From: Leifsonia aquatica H1aii
Lineage (GTDB): Bacteria; Actinomycetota; Actinomycetes; Actinomycetales; Microbacteriaceae
Assembly: GCF_000633535.1 (NCBI RefSeq)
Contig: NZ_AYMR01000013.1
Location: forward strand, 37,369-101,368
Reading direction: 5' to 3'
DNA length: 64,000 nt
The notes beneath the pieces are model-generated. The model ran no database searches. It was not told where the DNA came from and saw only the letters and a program-made list of their open reading frames with translations. The position numbers and the translations under genes are program-made. Positions 52,447 through 61,230 of the stretch are shown piece by piece. Position 1 is the first letter of the stretch; every line of letters starts with the position of its first letter.

Positions 52447-53308
52447 CGGTGGCACCAAGCTCGGCGTGCGCGCGGAGGCCCTCGATGGCTCGCGCGTCGT
52501 CGACGTCGCCCTGCCGGCGGAGGAATGGAGCGCTTCGCCGGCGGGCGATGCCGCTCGGTGGTTGCACGAGCGCATCCTGCGCGTGCTCCCCGAGGGGACG
52601 ACCGTCGCCGCTCTCGGGGTGGGGGCCCAAGGCCTCGACACCGTCGAGCACGCCCGAGAGCTGCGGGAGGCGCTGGGCGGTCTCGGCTACCGTGCAGCGG
52701 TGGCCAACGACGCCGAACTGCTCGTGCCGGCGGCCGGTCTGCCGTCGGGCATCGGTGTGATCGCCGGGACCGGTTCGATCGCCGTCGGGTCGGATGCCGA
52801 GGGCCGGACGCTGTTCGCCGGCGGGTGGGGCTGGGTCATCGGCGACGAGGGCGGCGCTCCCGCCGTCGTGCGCGAGGCGACCATCGCCGCCCTGCGTGCC
52901 GAGGACGAGGGCGCGGGCGACGACGGCCTGCTCTCCGCGCTCCTGGAGGCGTTCGCCGTCTCCTCCGCCCCGGCGCTCGCACGCGCCGTGAACGACGAGC
53001 CGACGCCGGAGAACTGGGGGCCGCGCGCGGTCGCCGTGTTCGCGGCGGCGGACGCGGGCTCGGCGCTCGCCACCGGCGTCGTCGAACGCGCTGCGGGAAG
53101 CCTCGCAGAGCTGGTCGGGCGGCTCCTCGCTCGCGGCGCGACCGGGCGCGACGTGGTCGTCGCCGGCAGCGTCTTCGCCCACCAGCCGCGGCTGCTCGCG
53201 GCGTTCCGGGACGCGTTGGAGGGTGCGCATCCCGGACTCTCCGTCGTGCCGCTCCGGGATGCGCCGGTCGCCGGCGCCGTCGCACTCGCCCGTCGCCTGG
53301 TGGTCTGA
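52397..53308 (+). CDS. BadF/BadG-family sugar kinase (N-acetylglucosamine kinase-like)
   Basis: 303-aa ASKHA-fold ATPase. Phosphate motifs LDAGGTKLGV and VIAGTGSIAVG, plus GWGWVIGDEGGAP, as in mammalian and bacterial GlcNAc kinases. Phosphorylates a hexose or amino sugar in the cytoplasm. As it follows the SIS gene, the pair probably works as kinase plus isomerase/deglycase. The GTG start overlaps the leader cistron; an internal ATG at 52412 is a possible alternative. Confidence 0.82.
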   Translation: MRAGGMAAAELIVGLDAGGTKLGVRAEALDGSRVVDVALPAEEWSASPAGDAARWLHERILRVLPEGTTVAALGVGAQGLDTVEHARELREALGGLGYRAAVANDAELLVPAAGLPSGIGVIAGTGSIAVGSDAEGRTLFAGGWGWVIGDEGGAPAVVREATIAALRAEDEGAGDDGLLSALLEAFAVSSAPALARAVNDEPTPENWGPRAVAVFAAADAGSALATGVVERAAGSLAELVGRLLARGATGRDVVVAGSVFAHQPRLLAAFRDALEGAHPGLSVVPLRDAPVAGAVALARRLVV

Positions 53309-53415
53309 GCCACCGGGCCTCCCGCGCGGTCCGCAGCCCACCGCGGGACCACCGAACCACCCGCTCCACCGAACCACCCGTACCACCGCCTCACGCAGAA
53401 CAAAGGAGTCAGCAC
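53309..53415 (+). other. C-rich repeated leader before the aldehyde dehydrogenase gene
   Basis: From about 53337 to 53395 the sense strand consists of near-repeats of CCACCGAACC and CACCCGT, almost free of G runs, followed by AAAGGAG before the ATG. An unstructured, C-rich RNA stretch of this kind could be a Rho-loading or ribosome standby site. No promoter is evident. Confidence 0.5.
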
Positions 53416-54792
53416 ATGGCCATCGCCACCGTCAATCCCGCCACCGGCGAGACCCTCAAGACGTTCGAGCCGCACACGCCGGAGCAGCTGGAGGGCATCC
53501 TCGCGGCCGCCGAGGCCGCGTACCGCGGGCTGGGCGCGACCACCTTCGAGCAGCGCGCGGCGTGGATGCACGCCGCCGCCGACCTGCTCGACGCCGAGCT
53601 CGACGAGGTCTCCGCCCTGGTCACGACCGAGATGGGCAAGACCATCGGCACCGCGAAGTACGAGGTGGCCAAGTCGGCCAGGGGGATGCGTTGGTACGCC
53701 GACCACGCCGCCGAGTACCTCGCCGACGAGCACCCGGTCGCGGCGGGCGACGTCGGCGCCTCCGCGGTCGCCGTGCGCTACCAGCCGATCGGCACCGTGC
53801 TCGCGGTGATGCCGTGGAACTACCCGTTCTGGCAGGTCATCCGGTTCGCCGCGCCCGCGCTGATGGCGGGCAACACCGGCATCCTGAAGCACGCTTCCAG
53901 CGTCCCGCAGAGCGCCCTCTACCTCGGGTCCCTGTTCGAGCGCGCCGGCTTCCCGGCGGGCGCGTTCCAGACGGTGCTGGTCGAGGGCGGAGCGGTCGCA
54001 CCGCTGATCGACGACCGCCGGATCCGCGCCGTCACCCTGACCGGGTCGGTTGGGGCCGGGTCGGCCGTGGCCGAGGCCGCGGGACGCAACATCAAGAAGT
54101 CCGTGCTGGAGCTGGGCGGAACGGATGTCTTCGTCGTCATGCCGAGCGCCGACGTCGCGGCTGCGGCGACGGCGGGGGTGAACGCACGGGTGCAGAACTC
54201 CGGCCAGAGCTGCATCGCCGCCAAGCGCTACTACGTGCACACCGACGTCTACGCCGCCTTCGAGGAGGCGTTCGTCGCCGGGATGCGCGCCCAGGTGACC
54301 GGCGACCCGTTCGACGAGGCCACCTCGTTCGGCCCGCTCGCCACCGAGCAGGTGCGTCGTGACACGCAGGAGCTGGTCGCCGATGCGATCGCCAAGGGGG
54401 CGACCGTGCTGGCCGGCGGAGTGCTGCCGGACGGCCCCGGCTGGTTCTACCCGGCCACCGTGCTCCGCGACGTCACGCCCGAGATGCGGATCTACCGCGA
54501 GGAGTGCTTCGGGCCTGTGGCCTGCCTCTACGAGGTGGCCTCGGCCCAGGAGGCGGTGGAGCGGTCGAACGACTCGGACTTCGGGCTGAGCTCGAGCGTG
54601 TGGACGAGGGACGACGCGGAGGCGGACTTCTTCCAGCAGGGCATCGAGGCCGGAGGCGTGTTCGTCAACGGGCTCACCGCCTCCTTCCCGCAGCTGCCGT
54701 TCGGCGGGGTGAAGGACTCCGGCTACGGCCGCGAGCTCTCCGCCCTCGGCATCCGCGAGTTCACCAACATCAAGACCGTCTGGCGCGCGTGA
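53416..54792 (+). CDS. NAD(P)-dependent aldehyde dehydrogenase, succinate-semialdehyde-type (locus B)
   Basis: 458 aa. Catalytic C266 in SGQSCIAAKR and general base E232 in LELGGTDVF; MPWNYPFWQVIRF near the N-terminal Rossmann part. The sequence resembles the short (about 460-aa) YneI/Sad-type succinate-semialdehyde dehydrogenases. In this operon it is the natural partner for the amine oxidase, turning the released aldehyde into an acid (inference). Confidence 0.9.
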   Translation: MAIATVNPATGETLKTFEPHTPEQLEGILAAAEAAYRGLGATTFEQRAAWMHAAADLLDAELDEVSALVTTEMGKTIGTAKYEVAKSARGMRWYADHAAEYLADEHPVAAGDVGASAVAVRYQPIGTVLAVMPWNYPFWQVIRFAAPALMAGNTGILKHASSVPQSALYLGSLFERAGFPAGAFQTVLVEGGAVAPLIDDRRIRAVTLTGSVGAGSAVAEAAGRNIKKSVLELGGTDVFVVMPSADVAAAATAGVNARVQNSGQSCIAAKRYYVHTDVYAAFEEAFVAGMRAQVTGDPFDEATSFGPLATEQVRRDTQELVADAIAKGATVLAGGVLPDGPGWFYPATVLRDVTPEMRIYREECFGPVACLYEVASAQEAVERSNDSDFGLSSSVWTRDDAEADFFQQGIEAGGVFVNGLTASFPQLPFGGVKDSGYGRELSALGIREFTNIKTVWRA

Positions 54793-55310
54793 GCGCCGCC
54801 GGGGCCGTGCCGGGCGTCCGTCCTTTCGGGGAGCGGACGTCGCGGCACGGCCTCGCCGTCGCGCTCGCGCACGAGGTCCCTCCCGCCGCTCTGATGGTGT
54901 TGGCGTGCCTGGCCGGCAGCCCGGCGGCACTCTGCGCTGCGGCGGTTGGGCTCGCGCTGCTCTCGATCGCGTACGCGCGCGCGGCGCGGACGTCCGCGTT
55001 CGCGCGCGAGCACCTCGCGGACCTCTGGGCGATGCTTCTGGTGATGGTGGGAGCCGCGTTCACCGGGGCCGGGGCCGTCGCCGGGGCCGGCGGGGGCGCT
55101 GTGCGTGGGGCCACCGCCCGCGACGCCGATCCCGTCTCCCACCACCATCTCGCCGTCGCCGCTGCTCCGCTCGCGATCGCGCTCGTCGTCGCGGCGGTGA
55201 CCGGATGGGTGGTCGTCCGCGTCCTGCTCGCCCGCCGCGCGGTGCGCGCGCACACGATCGTCTCGGCCGTGGTCTGCGGCGGGATGCTCGCCGCCATGGC
55301 GGTGATGTAG
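54789..55310 (+). CDS. Small membrane protein of unknown function
   Basis: 173 aa with about four hydrophobic segments (ALMVLACLAGSPAALCAAAVG, WAMLLVMVGAAFTGAGAV, PLAIALVVAAVTGWVVV, and the C-terminal VCGGMLAAMAVM) and a short His cluster, DPVSHHHLAV. GTGA overlap with the aldehyde dehydrogenase ties it to the operon. Not recognised; the His cluster could bind metal, which would suit an operon with a copper enzyme, but this is speculation. Confidence 0.55.
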   Translation: MSAAGAVPGVRPFGERTSRHGLAVALAHEVPPAALMVLACLAGSPAALCAAAVGLALLSIAYARAARTSAFAREHLADLWAMLLVMVGAAFTGAGAVAGAGGGAVRGATARDADPVSHHHLAVAAAPLAIALVVAAVTGWVVVRVLLARRAVRAHTIVSAVVCGGMLAAMAVM

Positions 55311-55389
55311 GCCCGGCCGGACGGTTCGGCGACGCCCGCCGGGGCGGGCGACGCGATCGTGTCGCGGCCATCCCGCCGACCCGCGGGGA

Positions 55390-55430
55390 TGCGCATTCCC
55401 ACGACTCCGGCGACCCGGTAAGGTGACTCT
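55390..55430 (+). promoter_or_regulatory. Operator and leaderless promoter of the first locus C LacI gene
   Basis: TGCGCATTCCC (55390-55400), part of a GGGATGCGCATTCCC near-palindrome with central CG, lies where the -35 is expected. TAAGGT (55419-55424) is the -10 and the GTG follows after 6 nt. The same TGCGCATTCC word occurs twice in the promoter of the convergent sugar-import operon. Confidence 0.65.
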
Positions 55431-56459
55431 GTGGTCGAGGCTCAGAGCGATGCGGCGCCGCGCCGTCCGGTGACGTTGACCGACGTCGCGCGGCATGCCG
55501 GGGTGTCCCAGCCGACCGCTTCGCGGGTGCTCAACGGGAGCACGCGCACCGTCGCGGAGGACTATCGCACCCGCGTGCTGCAAGCGGCGCGCGAGCTCGG
55601 CTACACGCCCAATCTGGCCGCCCAGGCGATCGCCCGGGGCACCTCCGGCACCATCGCGCTCGTCATCGGCGGCATCTCCGACCCCTACTTCTCGGCGATG
55701 GCCGCCGCGCTGATGAAGCAGGCGGAGACCTACGGGCTGCGGGTCTCGATCGCCGTCACCGACCGCAGGGTGGACCGCGAGCTCGAACTGGTGCGCGAAC
55801 TGCGCGGGCAGCAGCCACGGGCGATCGTGCTCGCCGGCACCGGCTACGTCGACCCGCCAAACGGCGACGAGCTGGTCGCCGAGCTGCGCCGCTTCGAGGA
55901 GACCGGCGGCAAGGTCGTGCTGATCAGCCGGACCGATCTGCCGTTCGAGACCGTCACGTTCGACACCCACGAGGGTGCGCGCGAGTTGGCGGCGGAGCTG
56001 GCGACCCTGGGCTACCGGCGCGCGCTCGTGCTCGGCAGCGGCACACCGCTGCTGTCGATGCAGCAGCGCGTCGACGGCTTCGTGGAGGGGTTCGGCGGCG
56101 AGACGACCGTGGCCTACCCGGAGTTCTCGTGGGAGGGCACGCGCGAGTACATCCGCCACCTCCCGGACGACGAGCTCGCCGCACTCGAGCTGGTCTTCGC
56201 CATCACCGACGACATGGCCCTCGGCGCGATCGCGGGGCTGCGCGACCGGGGCCGGCGCATCCCGCAGGACGTGGCCGTCGCGGGCTTCGACGACATCACG
56301 ACGCTGCGCGACGTGGTCCCTCCGTTGACCACGGTGCATGTGCCGCTCGATCAGGTCGCGGAGGAGACCGTTCGCCGGGCGCTCGACGCCGACGGGGGAG
56401 GCCGCACCGTGCCGGCGCACCCGGTCATCCGTGCCTCCACGCCTCCGGTGCGCCGGTAG
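55431..56459 (+). CDS. LacI-family regulator 1 of locus C
   Basis: 342 aa. HTH LTDVARHAGVSQPTASRVLNGST (about 16-38), hinge TPNLAAQAIARGTS, then a sugar-binding-protein-like domain. Its own promoter contains the operator word found at the start of the convergent sugar-import operon, so it probably represses both. The GTG start is supported by the leaderless promoter. The second LacI gene follows after 9 nt. Confidence 0.88.
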   Translation: MVEAQSDAAPRRPVTLTDVARHAGVSQPTASRVLNGSTRTVAEDYRTRVLQAARELGYTPNLAAQAIARGTSGTIALVIGGISDPYFSAMAAALMKQAETYGLRVSIAVTDRRVDRELELVRELRGQQPRAIVLAGTGYVDPPNGDELVAELRRFEETGGKVVLISRTDLPFETVTFDTHEGARELAAELATLGYRRALVLGSGTPLLSMQQRVDGFVEGFGGETTVAYPEFSWEGTREYIRHLPDDELAALELVFAITDDMALGAIAGLRDRGRRIPQDVAVAGFDDITTLRDVVPPLTTVHVPLDQVAEETVRRALDADGGGRTVPAHPVIRASTPPVRR

Positions 56460-56468
56460 GTTGGGGCT

Positions 56469-57449
56469 GTGAGCGAGAACGCCCCCACCCTGTCCGACGT
56501 GGCCGCGCACGCCGGCGTCTCGCTGGCCACCGCCTCCCGCGCCCTCAACGGGAGCGCCCGCAAGGTGAACCCCGAGCTGCAGGACCGCGTGCTCGCCTCC
56601 GCCCGCGTGCTCGGCTACAGCGCGAACGTGCAGGCGCAGGCCGTCGCCCGCGGCACGAGCAACGTGGTGGCGCTCGTCGTGGGCGACATCGCCGACCCGT
56701 ACTTCGCCTCCCTCTCGTCCGGGGTCGTGCGCGTCGCCGACGAGCGCGGGCTGATCGTGACGATCACCGCCACCGGTGCGTATGCGGGCCCGGAGTCGAC
56801 GGCCCGTGAGGAGGCGGCGCTCGATGCCCTGCGCGGCCAGCGCCCGCGCGCCGTCGTGCTCGCCGGCAGCCGTGTGGCCGGAGCCGAGACCCGTGTCGGG
56901 GCCCGCGACCGGGTGGCCGTGATCGGCACCGGCGCGCCCGGGCTGCGCACCGTCGACGTGGACAACCGCGGCGGGGCGGCCGCGCTCGCGACCGAGCTGC
57001 TCGCGCTCGGCTACCGGGACGTCGCCGTGCTCGCCGGCCCCGCGGAGCTGGTCACCGTGCGCGACCGTGTCGACGGCTTCCGGTCCGTCATCCCCTCGGC
57101 CCGTGTCGTCCACACGGACTTCACCCGCGCCGGCGGGCACCTCGCGATGAGCGACCTCCTGGCGGCGGGCGACCGCCCCGAATGCGTCTTCGCGGTCAGC
57201 GACGTGATGGCCATCGGAGCGATGGCGGCGCTGCGGGAGGCCGGCATCGCGCCGGGCACGGAGGTCGCGGTCGCCGGGTTCGACGACATCCCCCTCGTCG
57301 CGGATGTGACGCCGGCCCTCACCTCGGTCGCGCTGCCGCTGGCCGATCTCGGCGCGCGCGCCCTCGAGCTGGCGCTGGCGGACGACCCGGTGCCCGCGGC
57401 GCCGATCCCGGCCGTGGTGCGCCTGCGCGCCTCCACCCCGCGCCGCTGA
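56469..57449 (+). CDS. LacI-family regulator 2 of locus C
   Basis: 326 aa. HTH LSDVAAHAGVSLATASRALNGSA and a C-terminal sensor domain, clearly paralogous to the gene before it. TAGGTT (56457-56462) overlaps the previous stop and lies 6 nt before the GTG, so it may be transcribed separately as a leaderless mRNA. Two adjacent LacI paralogues suggest response to two ligands or heterodimer formation. Confidence 0.87.
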   Translation: MSENAPTLSDVAAHAGVSLATASRALNGSARKVNPELQDRVLASARVLGYSANVQAQAVARGTSNVVALVVGDIADPYFASLSSGVVRVADERGLIVTITATGAYAGPESTAREEAALDALRGQRPRAVVLAGSRVAGAETRVGARDRVAVIGTGAPGLRTVDVDNRGGAAALATELLALGYRDVAVLAGPAELVTVRDRVDGFRSVIPSARVVHTDFTRAGGHLAMSDLLAAGDRPECVFAVSDVMAIGAMAALREAGIAPGTEVAVAGFDDIPLVADVTPALTSVALPLADLGARALELALADDPVPAAPIPAVVRLRASTPRR

Positions 57450-57784
57450 CGCTCCCGCGCCCGCCGCGCGCGGCGGGGACGCACATCGTCGTTCCGGCCC
57501 CGCCGGAGCGACAGAATGGGTCCCCGCACCGCGGCATGTCGTGACAGGAGCTGCACCGCAGGGGACGCAGAAAGTCGCTCCGGCGAGGCCGGAGCGACGT
57601 TCCGCGGCCCCTGGGCGATCGGTGCGCTCCGTGCGATGCTGTGCACCCCTGCACCAGTCCGTACGTTCGAGCACCGGTCCCGCAGGACCTCCTTCCCGAC
57701 CCCCCGACGCCGGAATCCGGTGGTCACGACACGCCGTCGGCGCGCCCTCCAGCGCGGCATGTCGTGACCATTGGATCGGCCGGG
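57450..57784. repeat. Intergenic palindrome cluster (family 2) between convergent locus C operons
   Basis: Two stem-loops share one stem: GTCGTTCCGGC (57488) with GCCGGAGCGAC (57502), and a perfect 11-bp version GTCGCTCCGGC (57574) with GCCGGAGCGAC (57588), each with a 3-nt loop. Words GCGGCATGTCGTGACA (57531), TGGTCACGACACGCCG (57721) and GCGGCATGTCGTGACC (57754) are copies of a second unit in both orientations. No gene is supported in this stretch. Confidence 0.72.
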
Positions 57785-58684
57785 CTACAGCTTCACGCCT
57801 CCCGAGATCAGGTCGATCTTCCAGTAGCGCTGCAGCGACAGGAAGAGGATGGCGAGCGGCACGATCGAGACCAGCACGCCGGCGATGACGATCGAGTACT
57901 GCGCCGCCTGGCCGCCGGTGATGATCATCAATCCGTAGAGACCGAGGGTCAGCGGGTACAGCTGGTCGTTGTTGAGCATGACGAACGGCAACAGGAAGTT
58001 GTTCCAGATGCCGATGAACTGGAGCAGGAACACCGTGACCAGGGCGGGCATCATCAGCCGCGAACCGACCGACCAGAAGATCCGCCACTCGCTGCCGCCG
58101 TCGATGCGGGCCGCCTCCATGATCTCGTCGGGCACGGAGGCCTCCGCATAGATCTTGCAGAGGTAGATCGCGAACGGCGACACCAGCTGAGGGAGGATGA
58201 CCGACGCGTAGTTGTTCGTCATCCCGAACTTCGCCATCAGCAGGAACTGCGGGATCGCGAGCATGATCTGCGGCAGGAGGACGGCCGCCACGATGAGCCG
58301 GAAGATCCACTTCGACCCGGTGAACCGGTACTTGCCGAGCGCGTAGCCTGCGGCGCCCGCGACGACGGTGGAGAGCACGCCTCCGCCGATCGCGTAGACG
58401 ACGGAGTTGAGCGCCCAGCGGCCGAAGATGCCGTTGTTGTAGGTGAACAGCGCCTCCATGTTGGTCCAGAACCCGCCGGTGAAGGAGGGCACGAACGGGG
58501 GAGTGGAGAACAGTTGGTCGTTGGTCTTGGTCGACGCGATGACGATCCAGAGCACGGGCAGCACGCAGTACAGCGCGCCGACGATGAGGATGAGCGTCGG
58601 TACGATCCGTACGCCCGAGCGGGTGCGGAGCGGGGCCCTCGCGGCGCGGGGCGTCGCGGCCCGTTCGCTGGTCAGGGTGGTCAT
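57785..58684 (-). CDS. Carbohydrate ABC importer permease, MalG-like (locus C)
   Basis: 299 aa with six helices. The EAA motif DEIMEAARIDGGSEWRIFW contacts the ATPase, and the N-terminal PVLWIVIASTK is typical of CUT1 permeases. Start overlaps the previous permease stop (ATGA). No ATPase gene is present in the operon, so a shared MsmK-type ATPase elsewhere is expected. Confidence 0.91.
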   Translation of the reverse strand: MTTLTSERAATPRAARAPLRTRSGVRIVPTLILIVGALYCVLPVLWIVIASTKTNDQLFSTPPFVPSFTGGFWTNMEALFTYNNGIFGRWALNSVVYAIGGGVLSTVVAGAAGYALGKYRFTGSKWIFRLIVAAVLLPQIMLAIPQFLLMAKFGMTNNYASVILPQLVSPFAIYLCKIYAEASVPDEIMEAARIDGGSEWRIFWSVGSRLMMPALVTVFLLQFIGIWNNFLLPFVMLNNDQLYPLTLGLYGLMIITGGQAAQYSIVIAGVLVSIVPLAILFLSLQRYWKIDLISGGVKL

Positions 58685-59649
58685 CGGGTCTCCCTCCGGG
58701 CGATGCGCCGGCCGATCACGTTGACGAGCACCGTGGCGGCGACCGTCATGACGATGAGGATGAACGAGGTCGCGGCGCCCTCGTAGATGCTGTTGTTGAC
58801 GAAGGCGTCGGTGTAGACGCGCATCAGGGGCACCCAGGTCGACGAGATCGCGTTGGCCAGCGGCTTGAGCGTCGTCGGCTCGTTGAACAGCTGCAGCGCG
58901 CCGATCACCGAGAAGAGGGCGACCATCGTGATGGCCGGGGCGATCAGGGGCAGCTTGATGCGCAGGGCGATCTGCAGCTCGGAGGCGCCGTCGAGCTCCG
59001 CCGCCTCGAAGAGGTCTTTCGGGAGGCTGCGGACCGCCGTGTAGAGGATGACCATGTTGAACCCGACGACACCCCACACGGCGACGTTGGCGACCGAGAA
59101 GAAGATCCCCGTGCTGCCGAAGTAGTCGATGACACGGCCGCCGATCGGGCTGGTGGCCGGCAGGTACATGAAGCCCCAGAGCAGGGAGGCGACCACACCC
59201 GGGACGGCGTAGGGCAGGAAGATCGCGAGCCGGGTGATGCCGACGAGCCGGGCGCGCTTGGCGTCGAGGCAGAGGGCGAAGACGGTCGCGAGCACGATGG
59301 TGAGCGGCACCCCGATGAGGGCGACGATGAGCATCCGGCCGAGGCTCGCCCAGAACTCCGGATCGACGAGGGTGCTGATGTAGTTGGCGAACCCGGCGAA
59401 CACCTCGGTGGGTTCGCCGCCGCCGAGCAGTCCGCCGCCCACCTTGAGCTGCAGGAAGCTGAGGACGACCGCGTAGATTCCGGGCGCCACCGTGAACAGC
59501 AGCAGCAGGACGACCGCCGGGGTGACCAGCAGCACGGGCAGAAGGGTGGGTCCGCGGCGGCGACGACGCGTGCTCGCCGGGGCGGGGGAGGCGCGGCGGC
59601 CGGTGCGTGCCGGCGCCGGCGGTGCGGTGCTGTCTCCGATGACGGCCAT
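58681..59649 (-). CDS. Carbohydrate ABC importer permease, MalF-like (locus C)
   Basis: 322 aa. A disordered basic N-terminus is followed by six helices; EAA motif DLFEAAELDGASELQIALRI. The ATG is preceded by GAGGAGA at 9 nt. Works with the MalG-like permease and the lipoprotein upstream. Confidence 0.91.
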   Translation of the reverse strand: MAVIGDSTAPPAPARTGRRASPAPASTRRRRRGPTLLPVLLVTPAVVLLLLFTVAPGIYAVVLSFLQLKVGGGLLGGGEPTEVFAGFANYISTLVDPEFWASLGRMLIVALIGVPLTIVLATVFALCLDAKRARLVGITRLAIFLPYAVPGVVASLLWGFMYLPATSPIGGRVIDYFGSTGIFFSVANVAVWGVVGFNMVILYTAVRSLPKDLFEAAELDGASELQIALRIKLPLIAPAITMVALFSVIGALQLFNEPTTLKPLANAISSTWVPLMRVYTDAFVNNSIYEGAATSFILIVMTVAATVLVNVIGRRIARRETR

Positions 59650-59788
59650 GTGCTGATTCTCCTCGGACGGGGCTGGAGGGGGTGGTGCGGATGAAGCGGG
59701 GTGGTGCGGGTCGAGCGGATGGCGGGGTGGTGCCGGGCGGAGGCGACGGGATGGTCGCGTCACCCCCGCCCGGGGCGGATCCGGGAGG
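59650..59788 (-). other. C-rich repeated spacer between binding-protein and permease genes of locus C
   Basis: On the coding strand the spacer is a run of CCGCACCACC-like decamers (about 59664-59745). Near the binding-protein stop there is a small GC-rich hairpin around CCGCCCCGGGCGGGG. No gene is seen. Confidence 0.5.
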
Positions 59789-61102
59789 TCAGCCGGCGAC
59801 CTTGAACCCGATCTTCTTCATGTCGGTCACCGTGGCCGACTGCATCGTGTCCAGCGCGGCCGACAGCGCGGTCTTGTTCTGCAGGGCCGCGGCGAACGCG
59901 TTCGAGTACGAGTCGAAGGTGACGTTGGCGTTCGGTCCCCAGATGTCGAAGGTCCGCACGCCCTTGGCGACGGTCGCCATCAGCGTGTTGTAGTCGGGCT
60001 GGTTCGACATGAACGGCGGCGGGGTCTGCAGCTCGGGAGCCGATTGGTTCGAGAGGCTCGCCGGGAAGACCTGGACGTTCTTGATCAGCGACGCGACGCC
60101 CTCCTTGGAGGAGTTCATCCACTTCACGAACTTCGCGGCCTCGGCGGGGTGCTTCGAGTTGGCCGTGACCGCCTCGGTCTCGCCGCCCCAGATGCCGACG
60201 GTGGTGTCACCGGCGGTCCAGGCGGGGAGCGCGACGGCCTCCCACTTGCCCGCGGTGTCCTTCGCGATCGACGGGAGCTGGTTGGGCGCCCACTGCGCGC
60301 CGACCCAGCCGACCAGGGTGCCGTTGTTCATGTCGGTGTTCCACTGCGCGGACCAGTTCGGCTCGGGGCTGACGACGCCCTGGTCCACGAGGCCGCTCCA
60401 GTAGTCGGCGACCTTCTTGCTGGCCGCGTCGTTGATGTTCACGCTCCAGGTGTCGCCGGAGGCGCTCCACCAATTGGCGCCCGCCTGCTGCGCGAGACCG
60501 GCGAACCAGCCCGGGTCGGCGGCGGTGAAGTTGCCGATGTACTTGGAGGGGTCGGCCGCGTGGATCTTGGCCGCGTCCGCCGCGTACTCATCCCAGGTCT
60601 TCGGCGGGGTCAGGCCCAGCGAGTCCCAGATGTCCTTGCGGTAGAAGAACACCATCGGGCAGACGTTCTGCGGCACGCCGTAGGTCTTGCCCTCGAACTG
60701 CACCTGCGCGAGCGTCGACTTCGAGAAGTCGCTGGAGAGGTCTCCGACGTACTCGTCGATCGGGATGACCACCTTGTTGGCGATGAGCGCCGGGAGGGCC
60801 TGGTACTCGACCTCGGTGACGTCCGGGTTGGTCCCGGCCTTGTTGTTGGTGATGAGCTTGTTGTAGAGCGTGTAGCCGGTGCCGGACGGTTTGGTCAGCT
60901 TGACCTGGATGTCCGGGTTGGCCTTGTTCCACTCGTCGACGACGGCCTGCATGCCGCCGTCCCAGTTGACATAGGACAGGGTGACCTTGCCGCCCGACGT
61001 CGAGCTTCCGCTCGGCGAGCTGGAGCAGCCGGTCAGGACCGTGGCGGTCGCGGCGGCGACGCCGACGATCGCGCCGATGGTCCTCAGCGTTGACTTCCTC
61101 AC
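59789..61102 (-). CDS. Family 1 carbohydrate-binding lipoprotein of the locus C importer
   Basis: 437 aa. Signal peptide with lipobox LTGC, then a sugar-binding fold (KVTLSYVNWDGGMQAVVDEWNKANPDIQV at the start of the mature part). GTG 61102 is preferred because AAGGAG lies 9 nt upstream; the ATG at 61111 touches that site and is too close. Binds a mono- or oligosaccharide of unknown identity for CUT1-type import. Confidence 0.9.
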   Translation of the reverse strand: MRKSTLRTIGAIVGVAAATATVLTGCSSSPSGSSTSGGKVTLSYVNWDGGMQAVVDEWNKANPDIQVKLTKPSGTGYTLYNKLITNNKAGTNPDVTEVEYQALPALIANKVVIPIDEYVGDLSSDFSKSTLAQVQFEGKTYGVPQNVCPMVFFYRKDIWDSLGLTPPKTWDEYAADAAKIHAADPSKYIGNFTAADPGWFAGLAQQAGANWWSASGDTWSVNINDAASKKVADYWSGLVDQGVVSPEPNWSAQWNTDMNNGTLVGWVGAQWAPNQLPSIAKDTAGKWEAVALPAWTAGDTTVGIWGGETEAVTANSKHPAEAAKFVKWMNSSKEGVASLIKNVQVFPASLSNQSAPELQTPPPFMSNQPDYNTLMATVAKGVRTFDIWGPNANVTFDSYSNAFAAALQNKTALSAALDTMQSATVTDMKKIGFKVAG

Positions 61103-61230
61103 TGTGTGCATCTCCTTCGATGGTTTCGTGGTGCGGTGGGGTCTGTACGGTTCGTGGGGTCTGTACAATTCGTGCGGTCTGTGCGGTCTGTGCGGTCTGT
61201 GCGGTTCGTGCGGTCTGCGGGGCGTGCGGC
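61103..61230 (-). repeat. Decamer tandem repeats before the locus C binding-protein gene
   Basis: From about 61132 to 61228 the plus strand repeats GCGGTCTGT and GTGCGGTTCGT, so the mRNA is C-rich with repeated ACCGCACAGA. The ribosome-binding site AAGGAG lies at its 3' end. It is one of five C-rich leaders in this window. No gene is seen. Confidence 0.65.

Noticed and set aside
57450..57784. Small gene between the convergent locus C operons
   Set aside because: All short frames cross the palindromes and lack ribosome-binding sites.
54723..58310. An antisense open frame of 1195 codons on the minus strand
   Set aside because: It runs opposite to the aldehyde dehydrogenase and both lacI genes. 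Long antisense frames are expected at this GC content, and the translation is Arg/Gly/His/Val-rich without any domain.
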